DNA from: Pantoea agglomerans
GTDB taxonomy: Bacteria; Pseudomonadota; Gammaproteobacteria; Enterobacterales; Enterobacteriaceae
Reading direction: 5' to 3'
Assembly (NCBI RefSeq): GCF_021397715.1
Contig: NZ_CP090207.1
Span: forward strand, 3,286,001 to 3,350,000
DNA: 64,000 bases
Made by a program: the position numbers and the translations under genes. The notes beneath the pieces were generated by a model. It saw only the letters and a list, made by a program, of their open reading frames with translations. It searched no databases and was not told the origin of the DNA. Positions 57,822-64,000 of this stretch are shown here, piece after piece (the first letter of the stretch is position 1; every line of letters starts with the position of its first letter).

Positions 57822-58094
57822 GCTTAAATCCTTAATATATCGAGCCTTCCGGCATAATGGCCTGAGAACAGATTTTAATCAGAACGTAAGAGAAGACTCA
57901 AAAAGAAGGGATGTCTCGCGACAAACTTAGAGATGAGAACTGCTTTGGATACTTACTTTGATAGTGTCTGTTAATCAAACCGACGATTCATTAGGCCACA
58001 CTTCGCCGGGTGACGCAAGCAGCAATTCAAATTAATCGTCAGTAACCCTTAATTGAATCGCCGCCAGCGTAGTCTGAATGGCCCCGCAGGCGCC
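57822..58094 (-). promoter_or_regulatory. Leader and promoter region of the csp gene
   Basis: About 270 bases separate csp from the next gene on the same strand. Cold-inducible csp genes carry leaders of about 150 bases that refold at low temperature. I see no protein-coding frame here. I cannot place the promoter or a cold box with certainty. Confidence 0.45.
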
Positions 58095-58517
58095 TCAGTG
58101 TGAAGCGCCACCATTCAATCGGTTAAACAGAATGCTGCGCATCTCTGCAGAGTCGGTCGGATTAAGGTTCATCCAGTTGAGCGTCTGGCGGTCGCTTTTC
58201 ATATCGTACTCAGAGAAGAGACCATGAATAACCCCGTTATCAGGTGAATAAAGGATGGCGATAGATTGCACCGGGCAGTGATGAGGCTTACAACCTGAAA
58301 GAACCTGATACTTCACGCCTTTCATCACGACCTCATCGGCCGGAAAGCTGGTCCCGCCATTTCTGACCCATGCGGGCAACCTGTAGCGCTCAACCAGCCT
58401 GTTATAAGCCGCCCCACTCTCTTTAGCCTGAATAAAATCAAACAGGTAAGGCTTGTCAGCTGCATTCGCAAGAAATGACCCCATCGTCAGGGCAGCAGCC
58501 AGCAGAATTTTTTTCAT
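58095..58517 (-). CDS. ivy: Ivy-type inhibitor of C-type lysozyme
   Basis: The 140-residue periplasmic protein has signal MKKILLAAALTMGSFLANA. The inhibitory loop motif of the Ivy family, SGCKPHHCP (about residues 75-83, usually CKPHDC), is present with its two Cys, followed by IAILYSPDNGVIHGLF. Ivy plugs the active site of vertebrate lysozyme, and in bacteria also checks lytic transglycosylases. The lysozyme in the nearby lysis cassette is GH24-type, not a known Ivy target. Its promoter lies in 58518-58749, which shows nothing else. Confidence 0.88.
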   Translation of the reverse strand: MKKILLAAALTMGSFLANAADKPYLFDFIQAKESGAAYNRLVERYRLPAWVRNGGTSFPADEVVMKGVKYQVLSGCKPHHCPVQSIAILYSPDNGVIHGLFSEYDMKSDRQTLNWMNLNPTDSAEMRSILFNRLNGGASH

Positions 58518-58749
58518 CTCCGTTTCCTCGTTCAGGATGCTTCAGACGTCGGCCGATGGTCGTCCGGTACATCACTGCATCACTCCATCAGCGCCACGGG
58601 CTGAGAGCCAGCACGGGCGGTCAGGCTGAATATTACATCTGGCTGCAATTTTTATGGCCTCCTTAATAGAAGCAGGAGAACGGCTGTTGACGATCGGTTG
58701 TAGGGGATAAAAGTGAAGATACGGCTGGAAGGTAACTGACTGATATAAC

Positions 58750-58825
58750 TGGTGCCGGTAAGAGGAGTCGAACCTCCGACCTTCGCATTACGAATGCGCT
58801 GCTCTACCAACTGAGCTATACCGGC
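58750..58825 (-). tRNA. thrW: tRNA-Thr (anticodon CGT)
   Basis: On the minus strand the 76-base sequence folds as a cloverleaf. The acceptor arm GCCGGTA pairs with TACCGGC and carries an encoded CCA. The D-arm AGCTCAGTTGGTAGAGC, an anticodon stem around TTCGTAA (anticodon CGT, reading ACG), and the T-arm GGTTCGACTCC are all present. It is close to E. coli thrW. Confidence 0.97.
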
Positions 58826-58953
58826 AAACGGGTGGGATTAGCGGGGAAATACCTTAGAAAAAAAGCGGAAATGCGTCAAGAGAGCGGCCATTCAACTGCG
58901 GATTTTCGCACCACCTCATGCCAGAATGGGACCGCGGTGGGCGGGTTTCAGAC

Positions 58954-58981
58954 AAAAAAGGGCGAGGCCGCCGCCTCGCCC
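58954..58981 (-). terminator. Strong terminator of the lysis/beta-helix operon
   Basis: A perfect 9-bp stem GGGCGAGGC/GCCTCGCCC (58960-58968 and 58973-58981) is followed on the minus strand by six Ts, 15 bases past the stop of the beta-helix gene. Confidence 0.9.
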
Positions 58982-58996
58982 AAAAAGTGCCGATCA

Positions 58997-60742
58997 TCAA
59001 TCGTAGTAAGGAACCTTGCGGTCAACACCGTTGATATTGATCAGCACAAACCCGGTTGGTGCCGTTTTGTTCGCCGGGGTTCCCGCCGCCGTGGCGAGCG
59101 TCACTACCCCTTTTTCATTGGCACCAATACCCGCCAGTCCGTTATGCATACCAAAGCGTGCCGCCGGTTTCAGCGTCCCGACTTTAGTGATATCGGTGAC
59201 CACCGACATATCGGACTGGAACAGCGAACAGGAACCGGTATCGAAGCGGGTCGGCCCGGTGGTTTTGAGGTTGAACATGGTTTCGCCACTGTTGGCCCGC
59301 AGCTTAACCCAGACCACCGCATAGGTAGTGCCGACCCGGTTGTAACGGATATCCATCACCGACGGCTGGCCCATGTGATAGGCATCCGCCCACACCGTCT
59401 CCAGTCGCTGCAGATTAATCAGCGTTCTGCCGGTTCCCGGCAGGTTTACCGGCGATCCCGCCGTGCCGGAGGGCGTCGTGGTATCCGCTTTCCCGATCAG
59501 TTCCATAACCCACGCCTGATTAGGTGCCGGGAAATAGAGCTGCCCCAGCCGATACCAGTTATCAGTATCGGTATTGTTCACCACCTTATATCCGCTGAAA
59601 TAGCCGACACGCAGCGAACCGGTTAAATAGCTGCCGTGGTTTTCATCACGACGATAACCATATTCAAAGGTCGACAGCCATTTACCGGCGGCCAGGTCAT
59701 TACTGATTTTCGCCCCGGCCTGCAGGTTGATCTGACGCATGATGACGCGGGCATTGTTGAGATTGAGCGGCGTACCGCAATCTTCAATGTTCAGCGTATC
59801 GATGGTCCAGCCGCCATCCGACAGATCGCCGGGATTACGGGTATGCTCAATCCAGACATTACGCAGGATGCCCTGGGTCATACGCGGCATATAGAGCGTG
59901 GCGTCGCCATAACCCGACTGGAAGTTGGCATTGCTTAACTCAATAGCGGTGGAGTGATCCCAGACGCCATTCGGCGAGTTAGACCAGCCAACATCAAACA
60001 CCCGTGAGAAGGTGCTGGTGGTGTAGATCTGGTCGAACTTGCTGTCGAGCGTATCCTGCAGTTTAAATACCGTGCCGCCGGTGCTTTGCGCCCGGAAGCA
60101 GCTGATATTGACGGTTTGCCCTTCGATACAGGTATTTTCGAAGAATGGCTGATTGTTGCTGCACTGCTCGGGTAAAATGGTGACTTTGGCAGTGGTATCG
60201 GCGCTGGCCTGCCCGTTCCAGACGATCCCTTTGATCGCGGTACGGCGGGCCTTTACTTTAAACACAGTATTGGCGCTTTTATCGGAAACAATGGTGGTGC
60301 GCGGCAGCGAGCCCAGCTCCAGATCGTCGCCTAACAGGCCAAAGAACGGGATTTCCGTGTCGCTGAGATCAATGGGTGAAATCAGGAAGCGGCCACCGGG
60401 AAAACGTACCGGCAATGCTTTGACGTAGGTGTTGTAGGTCTGGGTCCACGCCAGCATCCGCTTAAACGCGTCGGTATCATCGGTGACGCCATCCCCTTTC
60501 GCGCCAAAGTGCAGAATATTCACTTCAGTGGGATCGTTAATGGTGCGTTTCCAGTAAAAACCGTTGCCAATCGCCACCGTACCGCCATCATCCTTCAGGA
60601 CGGTGGTGCTGAGAAAGCCGACAAAATCCGCGCCGCCACGAAAACTGGAATCTTTATCGTAATAGCGTTTCAGAATCGCAACTTCACCTGATTTTGACGG
60701 GACTGTGGTGCGCAGTTCAGCAAAAGAGTTAACTTCGATCAT
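58997..60742 (-). CDS. Pectate-lyase-fold (tailspike-like) protein
   Basis: This 581-residue protein lacks a signal peptide. Residues 1-75 resemble the N-terminal region of enterobacterial phage tailspikes (VNSFAELRTTVPSKSGEVAI; GNGFYWKR). Then comes the beta-helix entry motif ILHFGAKGDGVTDDTDAFKRML (Pectate_lyase_3 type), with a long right-handed beta-helix and a C-terminal domain ending GFVLININGVDRKVPYYD. Such proteins cleave surface polysaccharides, for example amylovoran-like capsule. It begins 47 bases after the outer-spanin stop behind GAGGAGG and is the last gene before a strong terminator. It could be a phage remnant or an enzyme released by the lysis genes. Confidence 0.75.
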   Translation of the reverse strand: MIEVNSFAELRTTVPSKSGEVAILKRYYDKDSSFRGGADFVGFLSTTVLKDDGGTVAIGNGFYWKRTINDPTEVNILHFGAKGDGVTDDTDAFKRMLAWTQTYNTYVKALPVRFPGGRFLISPIDLSDTEIPFFGLLGDDLELGSLPRTTIVSDKSANTVFKVKARRTAIKGIVWNGQASADTTAKVTILPEQCSNNQPFFENTCIEGQTVNISCFRAQSTGGTVFKLQDTLDSKFDQIYTTSTFSRVFDVGWSNSPNGVWDHSTAIELSNANFQSGYGDATLYMPRMTQGILRNVWIEHTRNPGDLSDGGWTIDTLNIEDCGTPLNLNNARVIMRQINLQAGAKISNDLAAGKWLSTFEYGYRRDENHGSYLTGSLRVGYFSGYKVVNNTDTDNWYRLGQLYFPAPNQAWVMELIGKADTTTPSGTAGSPVNLPGTGRTLINLQRLETVWADAYHMGQPSVMDIRYNRVGTTYAVVWVKLRANSGETMFNLKTTGPTRFDTGSCSLFQSDMSVVTDITKVGTLKPAARFGMHNGLAGIGANEKGVVTLATAAGTPANKTAPTGFVLININGVDRKVPYYD

Positions 60743-60789
60743 AGAATCCTCCTCAGGATTACTTAGATAAAACACTGATTATCAGCAGG

Positions 60790-61026
60790 TTACTTAGCAG
60801 TGGCCGGATGGCCGCAGAGGGTGTCCCACATGTCGTTGTGGGTGTTGATAGCGCGCACGGTGCGAACGTCCATCTTTTGTGCGTCATCGCCGTAGGTATA
60901 AAGAGGGGAAAACAGCACGCAGGCTGAATCGGTTATCGCTACCGGCTCAGGGTTTGTGGTATTTCGACTGCTGCAGCTTGTCGCGAGCAGCAGCGTCATC
61001 AAGGTTGTGATTGTCAGTCGCCACAC
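60790..61026 (-). CDS. Outer-membrane spanin (Rz1-like lipoprotein)
   Basis: The 78-residue lipoprotein starts with GTG, six bases after GAGGAGG. Signal VWRLTITTLMTLLLATSC (lipid Cys 18) is followed by a mature part with Cys in DSACVLF and DTLCGHP. Its first 80 bases lie inside the inner-spanin gene in another frame, the classic Rz/Rz1 arrangement. Spanin pairs fuse inner and outer membranes in the last step of lysis or of holin-dependent secretion. Confidence 0.8.
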   Translation of the reverse strand: MWRLTITTLMTLLLATSCSSRNTTNPEPVAITDSACVLFSPLYTYGDDAQKMDVRTVRAINTHNDMWDTLCGHPATAK

Positions 61027-61240
61027 GGTTGGCCTCCTCACGGTTACGTTGTTGTTGCTGCGCGACCGCTTCGACGCGGGACGCCTGTTGTTGCGCGTTA
61101 TCGACGTCAGAACGGGCTTTTTGCTGCACTTTGCCGATTTTCTTTCCGCCAAAATAACTGGCGCCCAGTGCCGCAATCACCGCAGCCAGCGCCGCGATCC
61201 AGTGCCAGCCGCCGCCGAGTAAAGTGGTTAACAGGGTCAT
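60947..61240 (-). CDS. Inner-membrane spanin (Rz-like)
   Basis: The 97-residue protein has an N-terminal membrane anchor (GGGWHWIAALAAVIAALGASYFGG) and a long charged, Gln-rich periplasmic coil (KARSDVDNAQQQASRVEAVA, then QQQQRNREEANRVATDNHNL). This is the design of an inner spanin. It overlaps the holin stop by ATGA and contains the start of the outer-spanin gene in another frame. Confidence 0.8.
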   Translation of the reverse strand: MTLLTTLLGGGWHWIAALAAVIAALGASYFGGKKIGKVQQKARSDVDNAQQQASRVEAVAQQQQRNREEANRVATDNHNLDDAAARDKLQQSKYHKP

Positions 61241-61584
61241 GATTTGGTTACCTCCGCCTGCTGCTTCTCATTCAGCAGGTTTTTCTGACGAACAAACTGG
61301 GCAATGACCCCCATCGCCACCATGAAGGCGCCGACCAGTCCGAGGTAGTTGTGCGGCAGTATTGATTTGACGTCTTCCGGCAACACGTTCCAGGCATCCA
61401 CCGCCGCTGAGGGAAAGGATTGCGCCCAGGCGCTGAGCATTGACCCCAGCGACGCAAGCCAGACTGACCAGGTTTTGAATAACAGACGGGCATGGGAGAC
61501 AAACTGCAGCGTGGTAAAGCGCTGAAGCAGCAGGAGAATAATGATCGCCGTCAGCACGGCGATGAGAAACATGAGCCATCTCAT
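61237..61584 (-). CDS. Putative holin
   Basis: The 115-residue protein has three hydrophobic segments (about 4-20, 41-55 and 80-98: LGLVGAFMVAMGVIAQFV) and a charged C-terminus (RQKNLLNEKQQAEVTKS). Position between lysozyme and spanin genes, overlapping both by four bases, supports a pore-forming holin. No specific holin family is recognised. Start: ATG at 61584; the frame to 61668 lies inside the lysozyme gene. Confidence 0.7.
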   Translation of the reverse strand: MRWLMFLIAVLTAIIILLLLQRFTTLQFVSHARLLFKTWSVWLASLGSMLSAWAQSFPSAAVDAWNVLPEDVKSILPHNYLGLVGAFMVAMGVIAQFVRQKNLLNEKQQAEVTKS

Positions 61585-62048
61585 AGCAGCCCCCGATAAA
61601 CGGCATAGGTGCCGCTGCGCATGACTTCGGCATGACGTCTGGCCCGGCCCGGCGTCTGACGCGCCCACAGGCTGTTCATCATGGCGTCAGCCGCCTCGTT
61701 GAAATTTTCACTGGTGATGGCGCTGAGCATGTTTCTGAACTGCAAGACGCCATCGACGCCCAGCTGATAAGCCATGCTCAGCAGCACATCGGTGCGGGCG
61801 TCATTACATTTCGCCAGCGCATTGCGCAGCAGCTCGCGGCTCTGCATCTCCTGCACCTTGCCTTCCACGATGCACTGCTTCCAGACATCTCCGACGCGTC
61901 GCGGCACCCGAAACGCATAGTTACTCAGCGAAGCCCCTTTCGGGCCGATGCGGATGCCGCCCGCGACGGTCGGGAAGCCCAGCGTGTCGAGATAAGGCAC
62001 GTCGGCATACCCCTCTTCAAAGTTCAGCATTGCAATGATCTGGCTCAT
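61581..62048 (-). CDS. Phage-type lysozyme (GH24 endolysin)
   Basis: The 155-residue muramidase has a catalytic triad in the usual spacing: Glu in LNFEEGY (about 11), Asp in PYLDTLG and Thr in FPTVAGG (about 27). The helical C-terminal domain has RTDVLLSMAYQLGVDGVLQF. No signal peptide or SAR domain is obvious, so it should depend on the holin to reach the wall. GAGGA precedes the ATG. First gene of the lysis set. Confidence 0.85.
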   Translation of the reverse strand: MSQIIAMLNFEEGYADVPYLDTLGFPTVAGGIRIGPKGASLSNYAFRVPRRVGDVWKQCIVEGKVQEMQSRELLRNALAKCNDARTDVLLSMAYQLGVDGVLQFRNMLSAITSENFNEAADAMMNSLWARQTPGRARRHAEVMRSGTYAVYRGLL

Positions 62049-62253
62049 AACGATTCCTCAATGACGGGTCAGAGCGACTCAGCCCTGTGAAAAAAATACA
62101 TAACGCCCGCTGATCAATACCCACCACCACGCCCGCCGCAGAGAGGGATAACCCTGCAGCAAAACTGAACAGTAATTAACCGGATTGCGGCCAGTTAAAA
62201 ATGGAGGTGGCGGACGAAGAACGGAGGGTAAAACGGGGGATTTCTGACGCTAT

Positions 62254-62532
62254 TCAGCGCACTGCGTAGAGATGCACATGCGGCAGACAGCAGTTGTCGA
62301 AACTGGGCGTTTCCTGATTTTTAGCGCGTGGCGCGGTGATAGCGCGATCCACGCGCGGAGTGACCTGACGCTGGCAGATTTGTTCCGCTCGCCGCAGGGT
62401 GGGTGTTTCCGGTGGGAAGTTCAGGGCCTGGTCAATGCTCTGTTTCAGGCTGCTGAGAGGTTGGCGCCGCCGATGGCGACGAGTACGTGCGTTGCCCATA
62501 AAAACGCTTTTGCCATAGTGAATTATCGCCAT
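62254..62532 (-). CDS. Small basic protein of unknown function
   Basis: The 92-residue frame starts MAIIHYGKSVFMGNARTRRH, is rich in Arg and has an excellent AGGAGG site four bases upstream. Its start overlaps the end of the upstream small gene (10 bases), which suggests coupled translation. No family is recognised. It may belong to the control part of the lysis block. 62049-62253, between it and the lysozyme gene, shows no feature. Confidence 0.5.
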   Translation of the reverse strand: MAIIHYGKSVFMGNARTRRHRRRQPLSSLKQSIDQALNFPPETPTLRRAEQICQRQVTPRVDRAITAPRAKNQETPSFDNCCLPHVHLYAVR

Positions 62533-62720
62533 AACTCCTCCTGTGAATGAGTCTTTGGCGATGGGGTGGCAGGCGCGAGCTTTCGGCGAACCGAACGGGC
62601 CCGAATGTCGCGATTCACGCTCACACACTCACCGCCCGGCTGCGTGAGCAGCCAGGTGGAAAGTAGGCGAAGGGGAATAAACGGCATCTGACGACGCTGC
62701 ATTTTGCGCATCCACCCCAT
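62523..62720 (-). CDS. Second small basic protein, coupled to the next gene
   Basis: The 65-residue frame starts MGWMRKMQRRQMPFIPLRLL and is Arg/Ser/Pro-rich. Its stop lies within the first codons of the following gene and its last codons carry that gene's ribosome site. Starts at 62774, 62720 or 62711 are all possible; none has a strong ribosome site. Coding status is inferred mainly from the overlap. Confidence 0.4.
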   Translation of the reverse strand: MGWMRKMQRRQMPFIPLRLLSTWLLTQPGGECVSVNRDIRARSVRRKLAPATPSPKTHSQEELWR

Positions 62721-62858
62721 CCCAAAGTTCACTGACTTTTGGGTGGTTTGATTCGCGCTTGTGCAGCGCCTCAATTGTTTAAGAGCGGCTCATCCCTGAT
62801 AGAACTGCTTCGTTCATCCATGTTCAAATTATTAACAGGTTCTTATGCTTTATCAAAC

Positions 62859-62892
62859 ACTGTTGGTTAATTTTTTATTTACCGCTGGTTAA
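62859..62892. promoter_or_regulatory. Two operator-like repeats upstream of the small basic genes
   Basis: On the minus strand TTAACCAACAGT (62859-62870) and TTAACCAGCGGT (62881-62892) are direct repeats 22 bases apart with an AT-rich spacer. A related TTAACCATTAGT covers the repressor start at 63680. They are candidate binding sites of the repressor. Confidence 0.55.
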
Positions 62893-62955
62893 ATTTTTGA
62901 ATTTATGTCGATTATTTTTTTGCAGGCAATCGGATCCGGACCGCTGACAACGGGC

Positions 62956-63687
62956 TTAGCCGAGGATCTGATAGTCTCGCGCCTGGCTCATGATGACTTT
63001 GGCGAGTACCTTGAGGCTGGCCACGTCATCGTGGTTGAGATACCAGGTTTCGTAGCGCTTATTGTCTGATATAACAGCTATTTTCTTATGCTGAAGCTGC
63101 AGGCGTTTCAGGTAGAGCTGCTCGTCCAGCGTGAAAATGTAGATGCCGTCACCGTCAAACATCCGCACGCTGATGTCGACAAACAGCTGATCGCGGGGCG
63201 CGAAGGTGTCCGCCATCGAATCGCTGTTGATGGCAATTAAGCGGATATTTTCTGCCGGGCGGCCATTGAATAGCACCCGCGCCTCATCCTGACCATATTC
63301 GATCGCGTGGATGGTTTCGACAAACTCATCGCGCGCAGGCACGCCTGCCGCGCTTTTCTGGCCGATATCGAGGCTATCAACGCGAAACACGTTTTTATGG
63401 CTGGTCAGCGCGCTGAACGTCACCGGTTCAGCCGGATGATCCATACCGTACTGCAACCACTCGACCCGGACGCCCAGCAGCTGGCTGAGGGCCAGCAGGT
63501 TACCTCCATCGGGCACTGACTGGGCGTTAAACCACTTCCACACCCCCGGCGTTGAAATCTTACAGCCTTGCTGTTGCAGGGCCTTAGCAACCTGTTTGTT
63601 TCGTCCATGTCCGACAATGCCGGCACTCTCACAGGCCGCGATCAGCCTGGCGGTGAAAGCTTGTCTTGTACTTTCTTTTTTAACCAT
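62956..63687 (-). CDS. CI-like repressor with S24 peptidase domain
   Basis: In this 243-residue protein, residues 10-75 form a helix-turn-helix domain (NKQVAKALQQQGCKISTPGVWKWFNAQSVPD). A possible Ala-Gly cleavage site lies in KSAAGVPAR (about 113-116). The C-terminal LexA/CI-type domain has the Ser in INSDSMADTF (about 155) and the Lys in QLYLKRLQ (about 195). RecA-stimulated self-cleavage during DNA damage is therefore expected. The gene is upstream of, and co-directional with, the lysis operon. Palindrome TTAAC-N5-GTTAA covers its start codon, suggesting autoregulation. Confidence 0.85.
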   Translation of the reverse strand: MVKKESTRQAFTARLIAACESAGIVGHGRNKQVAKALQQQGCKISTPGVWKWFNAQSVPDGGNLLALSQLLGVRVEWLQYGMDHPAEPVTFSALTSHKNVFRVDSLDIGQKSAAGVPARDEFVETIHAIEYGQDEARVLFNGRPAENIRLIAINSDSMADTFAPRDQLFVDISVRMFDGDGIYIFTLDEQLYLKRLQLQHKKIAVISDNKRYETWYLNHDDVASLKVLAKVIMSQARDYQILG

Positions 63688-63694
63688 TAGTTAA
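63680..63694. promoter_or_regulatory. Palindromic operator-like site over the repressor start
   Basis: TTAACCATTAGTTAA has perfect 5-base arms (TTAAC/GTTAA) around a 5-base centre and covers the repressor start codon. It resembles the two sites at 62859-62892. Confidence 0.55.
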
Positions 63695-63719
63695 TAATCA
63701 GCCATAGAGGAGGTACTGG

Positions 63720-64000
63720 ATGTTATTTTCATTATTGCTACCAGTTCATTTTATATTACCGTCCGTTTACTACCTAACCGCTTTATCAAGCATTTCTAAT
63801 TATCATTATCCTCTGCCGTTTGCGCCTGAACAAAAAATATTGCCTCAGGCCGCGTATAGCACCGGCTTTCAGGAATCTTCCGTAAGGAATTGCGTGAAAT
63901 TCAGTCAGCTTTTTCCGCTGAAGCGACCCGACAGCGGCAGAAAATTATCTTACAGGCGAGAAACTCTAACTTTGAATGGACCGGAATTGGTCGATAAAAA
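63720..64000 (+). CDS. Possible partial gene running off the right edge
   Basis: An ATG at 63720, six bases after AGAGGAGG, opens a frame with no stop to the end of the window (93 codons): MLFSLLLPVHFILPSVYYLT and onward. It is divergent from the repressor, the position of a cro-like gene, but the sequence does not look like Cro. A second frame (63890-63997, LREIQSAFSAEATRQRQKII...) also looks protein-like, so the true gene here is unclear. Confidence 0.35.
   Translation, partial: MLFSLLLPVHFILPSVYYLTALSSISNYHYPLPFAPEQKILPQAAYSTGFQESSVRNCVKFSQLFPLKRPDSGRKLSYRRETLTLNGPELVDK

Noticed and set aside
58750..58825. tRNA-Thr as attachment site of the phage-like block
   Set aside because: Phages that use tRNA genes usually join at the 3' end, but the block lies on the 5' side of this minus-strand tRNA. 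No duplicate of the tRNA 3' end and no integrase gene were found.
58997..60742. Secreted plant pectate lyase of the host type
   Set aside because: The protein has no signal peptide and its N-terminal region resembles phage tailspikes, so classical type 2 secretion of a pectate lyase is not supported.

Overview
This window is chromosomal DNA of a GC-rich enterobacterium, most likely Pantoea or a close relative in the Erwiniaceae. The evidence is a conserved backbone in the same relative order as E. coli but inverted (proY, brnQ, phoR, phoB, sbcD, sbcC, mak, rdgC, ppnP, aroM, yaiA, aroL, yaiI, proC, psiF, iraP), with lineage-specific blocks between these genes. I made all assignments by reading the sequence and from memory of the families; no database search was run.

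Layout. 0-8.6 kb: end of a histidine acid phosphatase, amino-acid carriers proY and brnQ, a MetE-like methyltransferase behind MetJ-type boxes, and a phoB-phoR-PstS-like unit behind a Pho box. 8.7-13.6 kb: the sbcDC nuclease. 13.6-19.7 kb: three lipoprotein genes (DUF799, DUF4810, CsgG family), a stand-alone TolA-C-like lipoprotein, and an AraC regulator, small-molecule kinase and ethanolamine-type permease around a repeat-rich control region. 19.8-32.7 kb: the E. coli-like backbone, interrupted by an OPT transporter / DUF1177 / AroM operon with an IclR regulator. 32.9-43.4 kb: lacZ with a lac-type operator but no lacI or lacY, mdtG, small stress and envelope genes, a GGDEF-EAL protein, a CPBP protease and several microproteins, including a yniD homologue. 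43.4-51.6 kb: osmC, the lldPRD L-lactate operon, and a NimT/CynX-type transporter, LysR regulator and Tat-exported amidohydrolase. 52-57 kb: dbpA, a BOF protein, cheV and a chemoreceptor. 57-58.8 kb: a 15-copy hexanucleotide repeat, a cold-shock operon whose second gene appears to start with ATT (YmcF/YnfQ type), ivy and tRNA-Thr(CGT).

58.9-63.7 kb is the most unusual block. An S24/CI-like repressor, two small basic genes, and a tightly overlapping lysozyme, holin, inner spanin and outer spanin set lead into one large pectate-lyase-fold protein with its own strong terminator. I see no integrase and no head, tail or replication gene. This could be a prophage remnant. It also has the gene content of a type 10 (holin/lysozyme/spanin) secretion cassette dedicated to one beta-helix enzyme. 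Repeated TTAACCA-type sites at the repressor start and in front of the downstream genes suggest that the repressor controls the block.

How the genes work together. Several units share a theme: phosphate (acid phosphatase, phoBR, PstS-like, psiF, iraP), methionine (MetJ boxes on the methyltransferase), lactate (lldPRD with two spaced TGGT-N3-ACCA sites), and motility (a sigma-28-like element before cheV, plus the chemoreceptor).
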